A stretch of DNA of 64,000 nt from JAFNAG01 sp963824985 (lineage in GTDB: Bacteria > Acidobacteriota > UBA6911), in assembly GCA_963824985.1 (NCBI GenBank), contig CAWGRQ010000007.1, positions 1-64,000 of the forward strand, written 5' to 3'. The translations under genes and the position numbers were made by a program. The notes under the pieces are model-generated. The model was not told the origin of the DNA and did no database searches. It worked only from the letters and a program-made list of their open reading frames with translations. Shown piece after piece: positions 20,258 through 29,562 of the stretch. The stretch's first letter is position 1; each line of letters begins with the position of its first letter.

Positions 20258-21220
20258 CTACGGCGCGACAAGGCTGGTTGCACATTCACCCAAATCCTCG
20301 ATCACTTCAGAGATAGAGCTGTAGAAGTTTGGCGCGCCCTGTGAAAAGCGCAGGAGAATGCCGTTCAACTTCTCCGATACATAGGGGTGAATCTTCCTCA
20401 TATTCATGACCCTGTGCGGGAAGAATGCCGAAGCATCACCATCATCAAGCCGACCGGAAAGCCATGGTCGTTCCCGGATCGCGTCCCGGAAGGTGACAAA
20501 CCCCTTTCCCACCACGCAGTGCAGTATGTTGCCCAGGCTCCAGAGGTCAAAATCGGAAAAGTCCTGCGTCAGGTCAAAATCGATCCAGCGAAACGCACCG
20601 GTTTCCCGCTCGATCAGTATGTGGTCGTTGCGAATGTCGCCGTGGCACAGTCCGTTCTCGTTCAGAAATTGGATCGCCTCGAATGCAGTGATAGTCCTGG
20701 TGAGAAGCGAGGGAAATACGACACGGAAGTACTCCTCGTGGGGCATGTTCAGAGAGCAGATGTAGTTGAGCAGGTCGGTGCCGTTAATAAAATCAATGAC
20801 CCGTACGAGGTTGCCCTGAGAATCTCGTCCGGAGCGGCCCTGCATGAACCGATGATCGCCGCGCACGAGATCCAGTGCCTGGGCTTCTTTCTCCGCACTT
20901 CTCGAGCACATGATTCTAAAGAGGCCGATTTGAATCTTGAATGCTTCCTGGCAGACAAGTTTAAGGATGTATTTCTGCCCGTTTGTCAAAGAAATGGCGC
21001 GCTTGACCCAGAATTTCGGCTGCTCATCCAAACCGAAACGCCCTTCCTTTTCGTTGCCACGCACCATGAACAGTTCGCCTCCGAGTTCAATGAGATGGCC
21101 ACGATCGATATACATGAAGTTCGTGGTGTCGCCGAATATCTCGGGGCTGCCGGAAAAAGCTTCCAGCGTAAACCGTTCAGCCTGTTGAATGATCCAAGCT
21201 TCCTCTTTCTCGGTCTTCAT
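20258..21220 (-). CDS. Protein-kinase-like fold protein (Ser/Thr or small-molecule kinase)
   Basis: This is a 320-residue protein. The catalytic-loop equivalent is GLCHGDIRNDHILIE (HxD with Asn four residues on) and the metal-binding DFG equivalent is IDFDLTQDF, where the Gly is replaced by Asp. An upstream strand KYILKLVCQEAF could hold the ATP-binding Lys. A Gly-rich loop is not clear. These features fit an atypical protein kinase or an aminoglycoside-phosphotransferase-like enzyme. It follows the receiver-GcvH gene by 22 bases on the same strand and probably belongs to the same operon as the haem sensor kinase. Its target is unknown. Confidence 0.65.
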   Translation of the reverse strand: MKTEKEEAWIIQQAERFTLEAFSGSPEIFGDTTNFMYIDRGHLIELGGELFMVRGNEKEGRFGLDEQPKFWVKRAISLTNGQKYILKLVCQEAFKIQIGLFRIMCSRSAEKEAQALDLVRGDHRFMQGRSGRDSQGNLVRVIDFINGTDLLNYICSLNMPHEEYFRVVFPSLLTRTITAFEAIQFLNENGLCHGDIRNDHILIERETGAFRWIDFDLTQDFSDFDLWSLGNILHCVVGKGFVTFRDAIRERPWLSGRLDDGDASAFFPHRVMNMRKIHPYVSEKLNGILLRFSQGAPNFYSSISEVIEDLGECATSLVAP

Positions 21221-21242
21221 GAGTCATCGGCCTCGAGGCCTC

Positions 21243-22013
21243 TCAGCGAGGTTCCAGATCCTGCAGTTCCGTTTGCAAATCTTTTGCAAGGAGGCGCAAG
21301 AGCCACCCGGCTCCCTCCGGATCGTCGGCGGCCAAATCGGGGTTTCCCAGAACAGCTTGGTTGACCTCGATGACTCTGCCGCTCAATGGCGAGTGCAGTT
21401 GATGTTCCACGTTGTCTGCCGCGCGCACGAACACGCAGACCCTGCCCTGCTCCAACAGGTCATTCAGTTCAGGGAGTTTGAGCTCGACAATTCCACCCAC
21501 GCTTCCGGCAAAAACCCTGGCCATCCCGATCCTGGCGGATCCGTCCTGCTCCACTCTTGCCCACGAGTGCTCTGGAAGCAGGTAGAGGTTTTCAGGTGCC
21601 TGCCGTGAACTCCGCTGTTCGCCGGCATCCTGTCGGCCGCGACGCAAGGCGCGCACGACGACACTGAGCAACTCCTGGTGCGTAAAGGGCTTGGTCACAT
21701 ATTCGAACGCGCCGAGGCGCTTGGCTTGCAGCGCGGTCTGGATCGTGGGATAACCCGTGAGCATGATGATCCGAGTTGTAGTTCGCAAGTCACGCAATCG
21801 CCTCATCAATTCGAGCCCATCCATATCCGGCATCATGAGATCTGTAATAACGACATCATAAGCGGTATGGGCGAGCAGTTTCAGGGCTTCGCCGGCATCC
21901 TCAATGGTATCGACCCTACAATCCGTTTTCTTCAGCGCCTTGCTCACTGCGCCCAGCACCACAGCTTCGTCGTCAATGACGAGGATCCGCGCGTCCATCA
22001 ATACTCCCTTCAT
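21243..22013 (-). CDS. Response regulator with a C-terminal GcvH-like (lipoyl-type) domain
   Basis: Residues about 8-125 form a receiver: acidic pair IDDE, phospho-acceptor Asp58 in VVITDLMMPDMDG, Thr in IIMLTGYP and Lys in YVTKPF. Residues about 145-245 match the glycine-cleavage H-protein fold in order: PEHSWARVEQDGSARIGM, IVELKLPELNDLLEQG, SPLSGRVIEVNQAVLGNPD and DPEGAGWLLRL. In H-protein the lipoyl lysine lies seven residues before the xPxSG turn; here that position is Asn201, so the domain cannot be lipoylated in the usual way. The ATG overlaps the stop of the haem sensor kinase, which should be its cognate kinase. Output may be protein binding, because no DNA-binding domain is present. 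Confidence 0.85.
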   Translation of the reverse strand: MKGVLMDARILVIDDEAVVLGAVSKALKKTDCRVDTIEDAGEALKLLAHTAYDVVITDLMMPDMDGLELMRRLRDLRTTTRIIMLTGYPTIQTALQAKRLGAFEYVTKPFTHQELLSVVVRALRRGRQDAGEQRSSRQAPENLYLLPEHSWARVEQDGSARIGMARVFAGSVGGIVELKLPELNDLLEQGRVCVFVRAADNVEHQLHSPLSGRVIEVNQAVLGNPDLAADDPEGAGWLLRLLAKDLQTELQDLEPR

Positions 22014-23509
22014 TTTGTGACTGGATCTTTACCCTTCAGTATCGGAATAGCGAATCTAAACGTGGTTCCCCTGCCGACTTCACTATCGAGGTCAATCGTG
22101 CCGCCGTGACTCTGCACTATACTCAAACAAATCGACAGTCCAAGGCCGTCGGTCTTTCCGCCCTTTGTCGAAAAAAATGGGTCAAAAATACGTCCCCGGA
22201 TCTCGGGCGGCACTCCGCCCCCCTCATCCGCCACGGAGAATTCGACCATGCTCCCATCCTCCCGGCAGTGAACCGCGAGGACGATCCTGCCCCCCTCGGG
22301 CATGGCTTCCTGGGCGTTAACGATCAAGTTGACAAGTACCTGCTGGATCTGTGTCGGGTCCCCTTCAATGACAGGCAAATCATCTTCGATTTCACAGGCA
22401 AAGTGAATGTTGCGGAAAGCGGCCTGGCGCGCGACCACGTCCAATGCTCTGTCCACCAGGTTGCGCGGGTGGGTGCGCACACGCGTGGGACTGTCCTGGC
22501 GGGCGAAATTCAGCAGGCTGCGGACAATCTGGCGGCAGCGCAGGGCTTCCCGCACAATCACCTCATAGTCCTTCCTGCGCGGATCGCCGGGCTCAGCTCC
22601 TGCCAACAAGTCTTCGGCATAGGAGAGTATGCCGGTGAGAGGATTATTAATTTCATGGGCCACGCCTGCGGCCAGCTTGCCCATGGAAATCAGCCGTTCC
22701 GATTGGATAAGCCCCTGTTGCATTGCCACCAGTCGCTGGCTCATCGCATTGAATGATGCGGCGAGCTGGCCAAACTCATCGTGCTTACGCACGGGTATCC
22801 GGTAGTTAAGGTCCCCGCTTGCCACACGACGGATGCCGCTCATCACGTCGCCCATTGGGCGACTGAAGCGAAACACCAGCACACACCACAGCAAGCCACC
22901 GCCCGACAGAATGGCGGTCAAAGACGCGACTGCAATTTTGATTTCGTTTTGGGCCAGAGTCGCTTCCACCTCCCCGAGGGAAAGGCCAAGGTCGATCACG
23001 CCGAGGATTGTGGAATCCGATTCCTCCGGATGGCAGGCTCTCGTGACACAACCGGGTTCTGCCAGAATGGGAGTGAAGGCGCGGACCGTTTTCCCATCAA
23101 GAATGGTGCGCGTCGCGGAACTCAGGGTCCCGGGCTGCGCATGTTTCTGAGCGCCCGTGTGGCACATACTGCAAGCGGGCGCCCCTGCATCGAGTTGCCG
23201 GCCGATCTCCCGAGGGTTTGTCGAGAGCCTGACCTGGCCCTGATGATTGACAATTCGGATCTCTTTGATGCGAGTGTCACGGCTTACGTGTTCAATCGTG
23301 CTGAGGATTTGATCGCGGCGATTCTGCATCATCCCGTCACGCAAGGCGCTTTGCAGCGTGTCGCTCGCCAGTGACAGCCCCCGTTGAACCTCGTCCAGCA
23401 GCCAGGACTGCTGCCAGCGCAAGGACACCCAGGTGAAAGAGATCTGCAGAGCCGTCAGCAAAAACACCATCAACAATATCAGCTCAAATGCAACGCTCCT
23501 GGTTCGCAT
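22010..23509 (-). CDS. Membrane sensor histidine kinase with periplasmic c-type haem motifs
   Basis: ATG 23509 is chosen because AGGAAG lies five bases upstream and the first membrane segment (AFELILLMVFLLTALQISF) follows at once; a longer in-frame extension lacks support. The periplasmic part, residues about 30-180, holds CSMCH (C113, C116, H117), a standard c-haem site, and a second possible CX4CH (C154, C159, H160). A second membrane segment, then HAMP (YRIPVRKHDEFGQLAASFNA), H-box KLAAGVAHEINNPLTGILSY, NLIVNAQEAMPEGG, and the DEGGGVP and GLGLSI boxes complete the kinase. It likely senses redox state or a haem ligand such as NO, CO or O2. It overlaps the receiver-GcvH gene by four bases. 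Confidence 0.85.
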   Translation of the reverse strand: MRTRSVAFELILLMVFLLTALQISFTWVSLRWQQSWLLDEVQRGLSLASDTLQSALRDGMMQNRRDQILSTIEHVSRDTRIKEIRIVNHQGQVRLSTNPREIGRQLDAGAPACSMCHTGAQKHAQPGTLSSATRTILDGKTVRAFTPILAEPGCVTRACHPEESDSTILGVIDLGLSLGEVEATLAQNEIKIAVASLTAILSGGGLLWCVLVFRFSRPMGDVMSGIRRVASGDLNYRIPVRKHDEFGQLAASFNAMSQRLVAMQQGLIQSERLISMGKLAAGVAHEINNPLTGILSYAEDLLAGAEPGDPRRKDYEVIVREALRCRQIVRSLLNFARQDSPTRVRTHPRNLVDRALDVVARQAAFRNIHFACEIEDDLPVIEGDPTQIQQVLVNLIVNAQEAMPEGGRIVLAVHCREDGSMVEFSVADEGGGVPPEIRGRIFDPFFSTKGGKTDGLGLSICLSIVQSHGGTIDLDSEVGRGTTFRFAIPILKGKDPVTK

Positions 23510-23699
23510 GCTTCCTGCACTCCCGCACACCTCAAGACTTCTTCGCAGAAATCGATCAGATTGGAGTATAAAGCAATCGAAGTCCGAGACAAGCGCAAAG
23601 AAAGACGGCATGCGGCGACTTTGCGGGCAATGCGATGCGGGATTGCCGCAAGCAGGGGGTAGCACTCGTACTGGGGAATGGGTGACCCGCCCGCCGGGC

Positions 23700-25058
23700 T
23701 CAGCGCCGGTAGCGCAACATTACGTACGGATACGAAGCGCCACCGATCCCGGTGGTTTGATCGAGGTAGGGGCCTGGAAACATATGGGAGAATCCCAATC
23801 CGAGCTCGATGTGTTTCGAATACGTGTAAGTTGCGTAGCCGTCCACCTCGGCGCCTATCCGCCTGCTGGTCGCGTTAGGATTTTGCAACACTTTTGTGCC
23901 ATCTTTCGCATAGAGGTAATCTTGCCGTGTTGCCAGCCAGAAGTCATGGTATTCCAGGTTGAGTGTCCACTTCTCGACCGGCTTCCATTCCATCTTGGCC
24001 GAAAGATCGCGAATGTTGCGCCACCCGATTCGGTCAAGCGTCCCGAGCTTGTCGTGACCGGTGGGATATAACTGGTCGAAAGTGTAGTGCCACCCATCGT
24101 GAGGGTCACCGTCGCCGGATGCGGCATTGAACTCGGCTGCCAGCCGTATTGATTTAAGCGCGACCGGAAGCCTGTAGCCGAGTTGCCAGTGTCCAGCCCA
24201 GGCGCGCACAGGATCGCTCGAGACATGGCCGGTCTGATATGCCAATTCAACCCTGTAGTCGAATTCAGGGGGCAGTTTTCCAATCACTCGCGTGCCTATG
24301 GTGTAGATGCACAGATTGCCGATGGTACCTGACTCGCCGAGTGCATGGGAGTTGGTTTTCACCAGGAGGTAGGCATCCACGGTATTTGCCGGTGACCAGG
24401 CTGGCAGGTTGATGAACGACGAATAAAAACCGTGGAATTTGTTGTTAAAGTGGGGACGGTCAAAGCCGCCGTTTTTGGCAACGACCACCGCAGATGTGAA
24501 CGCATCCAGCTGGATTCCGGTCTTTTTATACGTGAACCGTGCAGCATCGAAGGCCCGACCGACATTGCCCCAGTTTGAGTTGCCGATCATCCGGCCATTT
24601 CCGAAGAGAAGCTCCTGGCGTCCAACCCGAAATCCCCAGGGGCCGTTTTCCGTATGGCCAAGCTCGACGTAGCCCCGGTGAAAATCAAAAGGATCCTCAA
24701 CGGATCCTGGAACCGGACTTCTGCCGTATCCCGGTGCGCGCGAGTCTTGCCCCTCCAGGAAGAATCGAAGCCAGCTTCTGACTTCGATGGTGGCGTTCAA
24801 ACGCAACCGACTCAGGTAGTAGGTGTCGTCGCGGCCGGGAATGAAGTCAATGCCGGTATAGGTCTCGAGCCGGCCGCGAAGGTCGACCCCCAGCTTGAAC
24901 CATTTGGGCTTCACATTCAGCTGATCCTGAATGGCAGCCGGGGCTGATTGCTCAACCGGCGGAGACGCATTCCCCGTATCTTGTGCCGCGCCGGAACACT
25001 CCCGTCCAGCTGCCGGCGAAAGCAGGAAGAAAGACAAGATGCAGAGTATCGGTCTCAT
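23700..25058 (-). CDS. Outer-membrane beta-barrel porin, alginate-export-like
   Basis: Starting at MRPILCILSFFLLSPAAG (ATG 25058), which is a signal peptide, the protein is about 450 residues of alternating short amphipathic strands: KLGVDLRGRLETYTG, YYLSRLRLNATIEVRSWLRF, RGYVELGHTENGPWGFRVGR and QELLFGNGRMIG. It ends with an aromatic strand, SYPYVMLRYRR, as expected for an outer-membrane barrel. The RxGRQEL-type pattern and NPNATSRRIGAEVDGYATYT resemble the alginate_exp porin family (PF13372). The transported solute is unknown. An inserted MITE-like element ends 48 bases upstream of the start codon and could affect its promoter. Confidence 0.75.
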   Translation of the reverse strand: MRPILCILSFFLLSPAAGRECSGAAQDTGNASPPVEQSAPAAIQDQLNVKPKWFKLGVDLRGRLETYTGIDFIPGRDDTYYLSRLRLNATIEVRSWLRFFLEGQDSRAPGYGRSPVPGSVEDPFDFHRGYVELGHTENGPWGFRVGRQELLFGNGRMIGNSNWGNVGRAFDAARFTYKKTGIQLDAFTSAVVVAKNGGFDRPHFNNKFHGFYSSFINLPAWSPANTVDAYLLVKTNSHALGESGTIGNLCIYTIGTRVIGKLPPEFDYRVELAYQTGHVSSDPVRAWAGHWQLGYRLPVALKSIRLAAEFNAASGDGDPHDGWHYTFDQLYPTGHDKLGTLDRIGWRNIRDLSAKMEWKPVEKWTLNLEYHDFWLATRQDYLYAKDGTKVLQNPNATSRRIGAEVDGYATYTYSKHIELGLGFSHMFPGPYLDQTTGIGGASYPYVMLRYRR

Positions 25059-25105
25059 GGTTGATGCGCCAGGAGGACATCCTTCCCGGAATCCTGCCTC
25101 TGTGA

Positions 25106-25311
25106 GCAACTGTTTAGCCGATGCTTAACAGCAGAACGCAAAGACGCAAGGACGCAAGGACGCAAAGGGAACCCTTTCGGTTCGTGGGCGTGGGCGGCCT
25201 TCGGCCGCATTCTTGGACGAACCGCGCGAGAAAGCGCGGGCAGCGGCGATCTTTGTGTCCTTGCGTCTTTGCGTTTTAATTCTTCATCCATTATATTTGG
25301 CTAAACAATTA
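25106..25311. mobile_element. MITE-like element, copy 1, with 9-bp target duplication
   Basis: The element is 206 bp and begins GCAACTGTTTAGCC. Its right end read on the other strand is TAATTGTTTAGCC, giving imperfect terminal inverted repeats. The flanks carry the same nine bases, CCTCTGTGA, at 25097-25105 and 25312-25320. Inside, AACGCAAAGACGCAAGGACG near the left is mirrored by its complement near the right, so the element can fold on itself. A related copy lies at 48400-48680. No open frame for a transposase is present, so it would have been moved in trans. Confidence 0.8.
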
Positions 25312-25331
25312 CCTCTGTGATTGATTCGAGT

Positions 25332-26941
25332 TTAGTGCCATTCCCATTCGATATATCCTGGCTTTACGTCGGTCATTGCGTTGACGATCAACTCAACGAG
25401 ACCGCCGTACAGTATTTTCTGTTTCTCCCATAGGTCGTAGTAGGCAAGCAGATCGCGGAATTGTCCCTTGCAATTGCTGCAAGGGGCGCACAGGTATTTG
25501 GGATATGGCCGGATCCAGACAATCGGCGAAGGCGTTGAGGATCTGCTCGAGTTTCTTCCGGCCGGCAACGTGAAAGCGCCAGTCCGGGAAATTGTTGCCG
25601 CTCATGATGGCAAAACCGCTCCCGCCGCCGCAGCAGTAATTATCCACACCGTGGGGCTCCATCTCCCTGAACAGCGGGCAGATCTTGCGCACAATCTCCC
25701 GCTGCGGTTCGACCACGCCCATGAGCCGTACCAGATTGCAAGGGTCGTGCAGCGTGACGGGGAAATTGTTACGGCTCGGATCGAGCCTGATGCGCCCGTT
25801 CATGACGATGTCGCGCAGGAGCGTCATGGAGCTCTCGCGCGGGATGTTCAAGTCTCCGGTCAGCACACGATCGGCGATGACCGAGAGCGCTTTGTGCGCG
25901 TGGCCGCATTCGCCCAGGACGATCTTCTTGACCCCCAGCTTTTTGGCGGCTTCCGCGTGTTTGATCGCCACGCGCGCGAACTGTGCATCGTCGTACCAGA
26001 GCCCGTAGTTAATAGAATCGTAGCCCGCGATCTCGGATGAAAGCGTCCAGGTGATCCCGGCAGCATTGAGAATTACGGCAAAGGCTCCGGGGTTTTCCGG
26101 CCAGGCCAGGATTTCTCCGGCATTGTGGATCAACAGCACATCGGCCCCCGCGACGTCCCAGGGTGTTTTCACTTCGATTCCGGTCTTTTCGGTCGTGTCC
26201 TCGTCGATGAACTCAATGTTGTCCTTGACGACGATCGCATTCATCCCGGTTGAGGATCCTACCTTGAGCTGGAGCATGGAACCGGTGTCGTGGAGCTCTT
26301 TCGCGGCGATGCCCATTTCCTGGCTGAAGAGCTTTCTCAATTCGTGCGCTACGAGGCCGTTGTCGGCGCCGATCGGACAGGTCTGAGCGCAGCGTCGGCA
26401 GAGATTGCAGCGATAGGAGAGTTCGATCAGACGCGCGACCAGGGGCCAGTTGAGCACGATGTCGCCGTGCTGCCAGGCGGAAACCAGGCCGCCGTGCTTT
26501 ACGTGCTTGTAATAGAGCCGGCGCATCATTTCCGAACGGAAAGTGGGCCGATAGAGCTCATTGTTCCCGCTCGCCTCGAAGATGTGGCAGGCTTCCGAGC
26601 AGGTCTGGCATCTGGCGCAGTGCTCCATCGTCAGAAGGAGCGGCTGGAGGAAGGTCCAGTTGTTCTCCTTCGTGAACAGTTTTTCCAGGCCCGAGAGGAA
26701 CTTCGCGACCAGCGCGTTCTCTTCCTGCTTGGTCTTCGGCTGCGGGATGTTCACCGCGCAGGTGTCGTCCAGAATGCATTCATACTTTTCCCGGATCTGC
26801 TCCGAGAGCGGTGTCCAGTTGTGGTCCTGCGCCGGATCGGCAAGGGGATACGGCAGCGCGCATGAGATCTTCGTTCTCGAGGTGGGTCAGAGGCGTCTTC
26901 TCCGGCCGCGACATATCGCTCAACTTGATCTTGTCCTTCAT
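25332..26941 (-). CDS. HdrD/DsrK-like iron-sulfur protein (two frame changes)
   Basis: This is the catalytic-type subunit of a heterodisulfide-reductase-like membrane complex, which in sulfate reducers passes quinol electrons to thiol/disulfide carriers. ATG 26941 follows GGAGGTAAAG and overlaps the stop of the membrane-subunit gene. Two ferredoxin clusters are CARCQTCSEACH and CNLCRRCAQTCP. The first CCG domain has HDPCNLVRLMGVVEPQ and YCCGGGSG; the second has CAPCSNCKGQF near the end. The frame shifts near 26,860 (after ENEDLMRAA) and near 25,512, so the gene needs two corrections. This may be real decay or local sequence error. A second homologue, intact and fused to a receiver, is at 41.4 kb. 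Confidence 0.8.
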
Positions 26942-27878
26942 TTCTTTACCTCCTGCGCCGGATTGGTCGAGGCGACTTGCGCCCAGGTTTTCTTGCCGTC
27001 CGCTCCCATGTGCGCAGCGGCCCATGTCGGCCGGTAAGTCAGGTATTCGGCCACCTGCGCTTCGAGTCTTCCGCGCCTGCGATTGGGTGCATCGTCCCAG
27101 CGCACCGAATGGTAGGTGAAATACTTCGCAATGAAATGGGACATGTGCGTCATGGGGAATGTAGGCGACGAGGATCGCAGCAAGGAATAATCCCGCGGCC
27201 AGCGGCCCGGGAATTTCAAGGCTGGTGTCGAAGGTGAGAAGTCCCTTGCAGAGGGCAAGAATGTCGGGGGGCGGAGGATGCGCGCGCAAGGTAGGCTGCG
27301 GACAACGTTACGAAGGTGACAATGAAAAACAGGAGGTTAAAAATATCGCCCGCCGTAGTGTAGATCCTGAGGTCTTTGTCGGTCAGGCGGCGCACCAGCA
27401 AGGCCCAGAGCCCCCAGGACAGCAAGCGCCAGTCCGGCCATCCCCATGAGTTTATAGAGAAGATACCCAGCGGTCCCCAGGGGTCCGGCCATCAGGCTGG
27501 GATAAGGATGGATAGCGCGGCGCCGAGCACCAAGCAGCCCCAGTGCCCCGATCAGGAGGTACAGCCCGAAGTGGAAGGGGAAGGAACGGTACCATAACTT
27601 CCGGTTGAACTCATACAGCCCCTTCAGGAAGAGCATTTCGGGCACCATGAACTTGAGTTCGCCCAGGAGGTTGAAATGGGGCTTCTTGGTCCACCAGTCG
27701 ACCTCCTCGAAGTATGAACCGCCGTGATTCACTCGATCCGGATTCTTCGTGGGGCACCGGATACAAGCTCCCAGCGCAGATGGATCGGCGTTCTCGCGAA
27801 CCTGAGTATGCGAACGATGCAGGCGAGCAGGAACACAGCCGCGGCGGCGTAAATAATCACAAACAGAAAAATCGTCAT
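26938..27878 (-). CDS. DsrM/HdrE/NarI-like cytochrome b membrane subunit (four frame changes)
   Basis: This is the predicted quinol-oxidising membrane partner of the adjacent HdrD/DsrK-like protein. ATG 27878 follows GGGGGAGGAG. The first span is TIFLFVIIYAAAAVFLLACI. Downstream pieces are SYFEEVDWWTKKPHFNLLGE, SFPFHFGLYLLIGALGLLGA, DIFNLLFFIVTFVTLSAAYL and GLFLAAILVAYIP. HFG and MTHMSHFIAKYF hold His residues that could bind b-haem. The frame changes near 27,745, 27,405, 27,287 and 27,158, so the gene as given cannot make one protein. The stop overlaps the start of the iron-sulfur gene. Together with sat upstream, this suggests a sulfur-respiration operon. Confidence 0.72.
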
Positions 27879-28008
27879 CACTCCTCCCCCAATGGACGGA
27901 GATCAGACCCGCGGGAAGGCCCGTCGCCCGCGCACCCTCCGTTGCGGAGAGTGGCGGGGAAGCAGGCCTTCCACGGGGCAGTGACACAAGGGTGGAAACA
28001 TGGCCAGC

Positions 28009-29277
28009 CTATGTCTTCTTGGCTTCACCGGTTGCCGCGCTGTGCAGTTTTATTTCCACTTTCTCTTCAAGACCGTCGTAATAGGCCTTCAGCACGGCGA
28101 TGACCTCGGGCCTGGAGAACTCCGGCGGCACGGGTTTGCCCTCGCTCATGAGCTTGCGGAGCAGGGTGCCGGAGAGCAACAGTCTGGCGCCGCCCTTGTA
28201 GTTGCCGTTTTCGTCGATGACGGCTTTGCTTTCATGCGGGCAAGTCTTCATCGAAGCCATGCTGCCGCACTCGTAGCAGTAAAAGGTCCAGTCCATGCAC
28301 AGGGGCCGGAGGACAAGGGCGTCCGTCGGAATCTCATTAAAGATCTTCTGCGCATCGAACGGGCCGTAGTAGTCTCCGACGCCGGCGTGGTCGCGCCCGA
28401 CGATAAGGTGGGAACAGCCGTAGTTCTGACGAAACACGGCATGGAGTAGAGCCTCGCGCGGTCCGGCGTACCGCATTTCCATGGGGTAACCACCCTGAAT
28501 CACGCGATCCTTGCGGAAGTACTTGTTGACCAGCGCGTCGATGGCTTGCACGCGGACCTCCGCCGGTATGTCGCCGGGCTTGAGCTTGCCCACGAGCTGG
28601 TGAATGTAAACACCATCGCAAACCTCAATGGCCACCCAAGCCAGGTAGGCATGAGAACCGTGCATGGGATTCCGCAGCTGGAGGGCGGCCACCGTGCTCC
28701 AGCCGCGCTCTTCAAAAAGCCTCCGCGATTCGGCGGGGCGCTGGTAAATGCCCTTGAACATTTCCGGGTAGTACAATTCGGAAAGCACCTTCACGGGCCC
28801 CGCCAGATTAATGGGGCCCTGCTCCATCACCTTCTGAACGCCAGGATGGGCGGGATCGTTGGTTCGGAACACCTGCTTGCATTCGTGCTCCTTATTGATG
28901 GCGTATTTCTCGGTGAGCTTCATGGTCCCCATGATCGATTCGGTCTCGGTGTCCCACAGCGCCACCTCCTCGCCGATCTTAATAGAATTGGCCAGGCCTT
29001 CGTCGGCCGACAGGGTGATGGGAATGGGCCAGAACAGGCCTTTCTTGCTGGGCATGCTTAAGGTATCGCAGCAGCCCTGCCAATCCGCCTTATTCATGAA
29101 TCCATCCAGCGGCGTGAACGCTCCAATCCCCATCATGATCAAATCACCGGCTTCCCGGGTCGTCATTGGCACCCTTTTCAATCCCATGGCTTTCTTCAGT
29201 TCTGCCTGCCTGGATTCAGATTCGAGAAGAAGCACCTTCAGTTCAGGACTCCCATGCGGTGGTACTAGCTTACTCAT
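28009..29277 (-). CDS. sat: ATP sulfurylase, dissimilatory type
   Basis: This enzyme makes adenosine 5'-phosphosulfate from sulfate and ATP, or runs in reverse in sulfur oxidisers. ATG 29277 follows TAGGAGGATC. Its 422 residues match the homo-oligomeric Sat family. The active-site motif is QLRNPMHGSHAYL (usual QxRNPxHxxH) and the second is IVGRDHAGVGDYYGPFDAQK. A zinc-type cluster is CYECGSMASMKTCPH, as in Sat of sulfate-reducing and thermophilic lines. The C-terminus has SGTLLRKLMSEGKPVPPEFS. It sits between a small conserved protein and the DsrM/DsrK-like pair. APS reductase (aprAB) and sulfite reductase (dsrAB) are not in the window, so direction of the pathway cannot be decided. Confidence 0.95.
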   Translation of the reverse strand: MSKLVPPHGSPELKVLLLESESRQAELKKAMGLKRVPMTTREAGDLIMMGIGAFTPLDGFMNKADWQGCCDTLSMPSKKGLFWPIPITLSADEGLANSIKIGEEVALWDTETESIMGTMKLTEKYAINKEHECKQVFRTNDPAHPGVQKVMEQGPINLAGPVKVLSELYYPEMFKGIYQRPAESRRLFEERGWSTVAALQLRNPMHGSHAYLAWVAIEVCDGVYIHQLVGKLKPGDIPAEVRVQAIDALVNKYFRKDRVIQGGYPMEMRYAGPREALLHAVFRQNYGCSHLIVGRDHAGVGDYYGPFDAQKIFNEIPTDALVLRPLCMDWTFYCYECGSMASMKTCPHESKAVIDENGNYKGGARLLLSGTLLRKLMSEGKPVPPEFSRPEVIAVLKAYYDGLEEKVEIKLHSAATGEAKKT

Positions 29278-29562
29278 AGCGATCCTCCTACGGTTGGTTA
29301 AGAACGCGCGCGGCCCGCCCCGACATGGAACTCGGAAACGCTGCCGCCCTCGGAAAATAAAAACCATTGTGACCAGAATAAAAGCACTCGAACAAAACAT
29401 GAAACTCTGCCCGGGCACGCCGCGCTGATTGCGCGGCGGAGAGATCTGCCTGGCGGCCCTGGCCGCTTGAGCGGTGTGGCACCCGGGCCTCGATGAAACG
29501 TGCCATAGGATGGCTCCAGTTTCCCAGAGAAAAGCACATGGTGGAAATTATGCCCAGGCGAA

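Noticed and set aside
25137..25170. CRISPR-like array in the CGCAAAGACGCAAGGACGCAAGG stretch
   Set aside because: The units are about nine bases, have no spacers, and lie inside the MITE-like element.
26290..26865. Long plus-strand frames opposite the HdrD/DsrK-like gene
   Set aside because: They are antisense shadows without ribosome-binding sites or recognisable domains.
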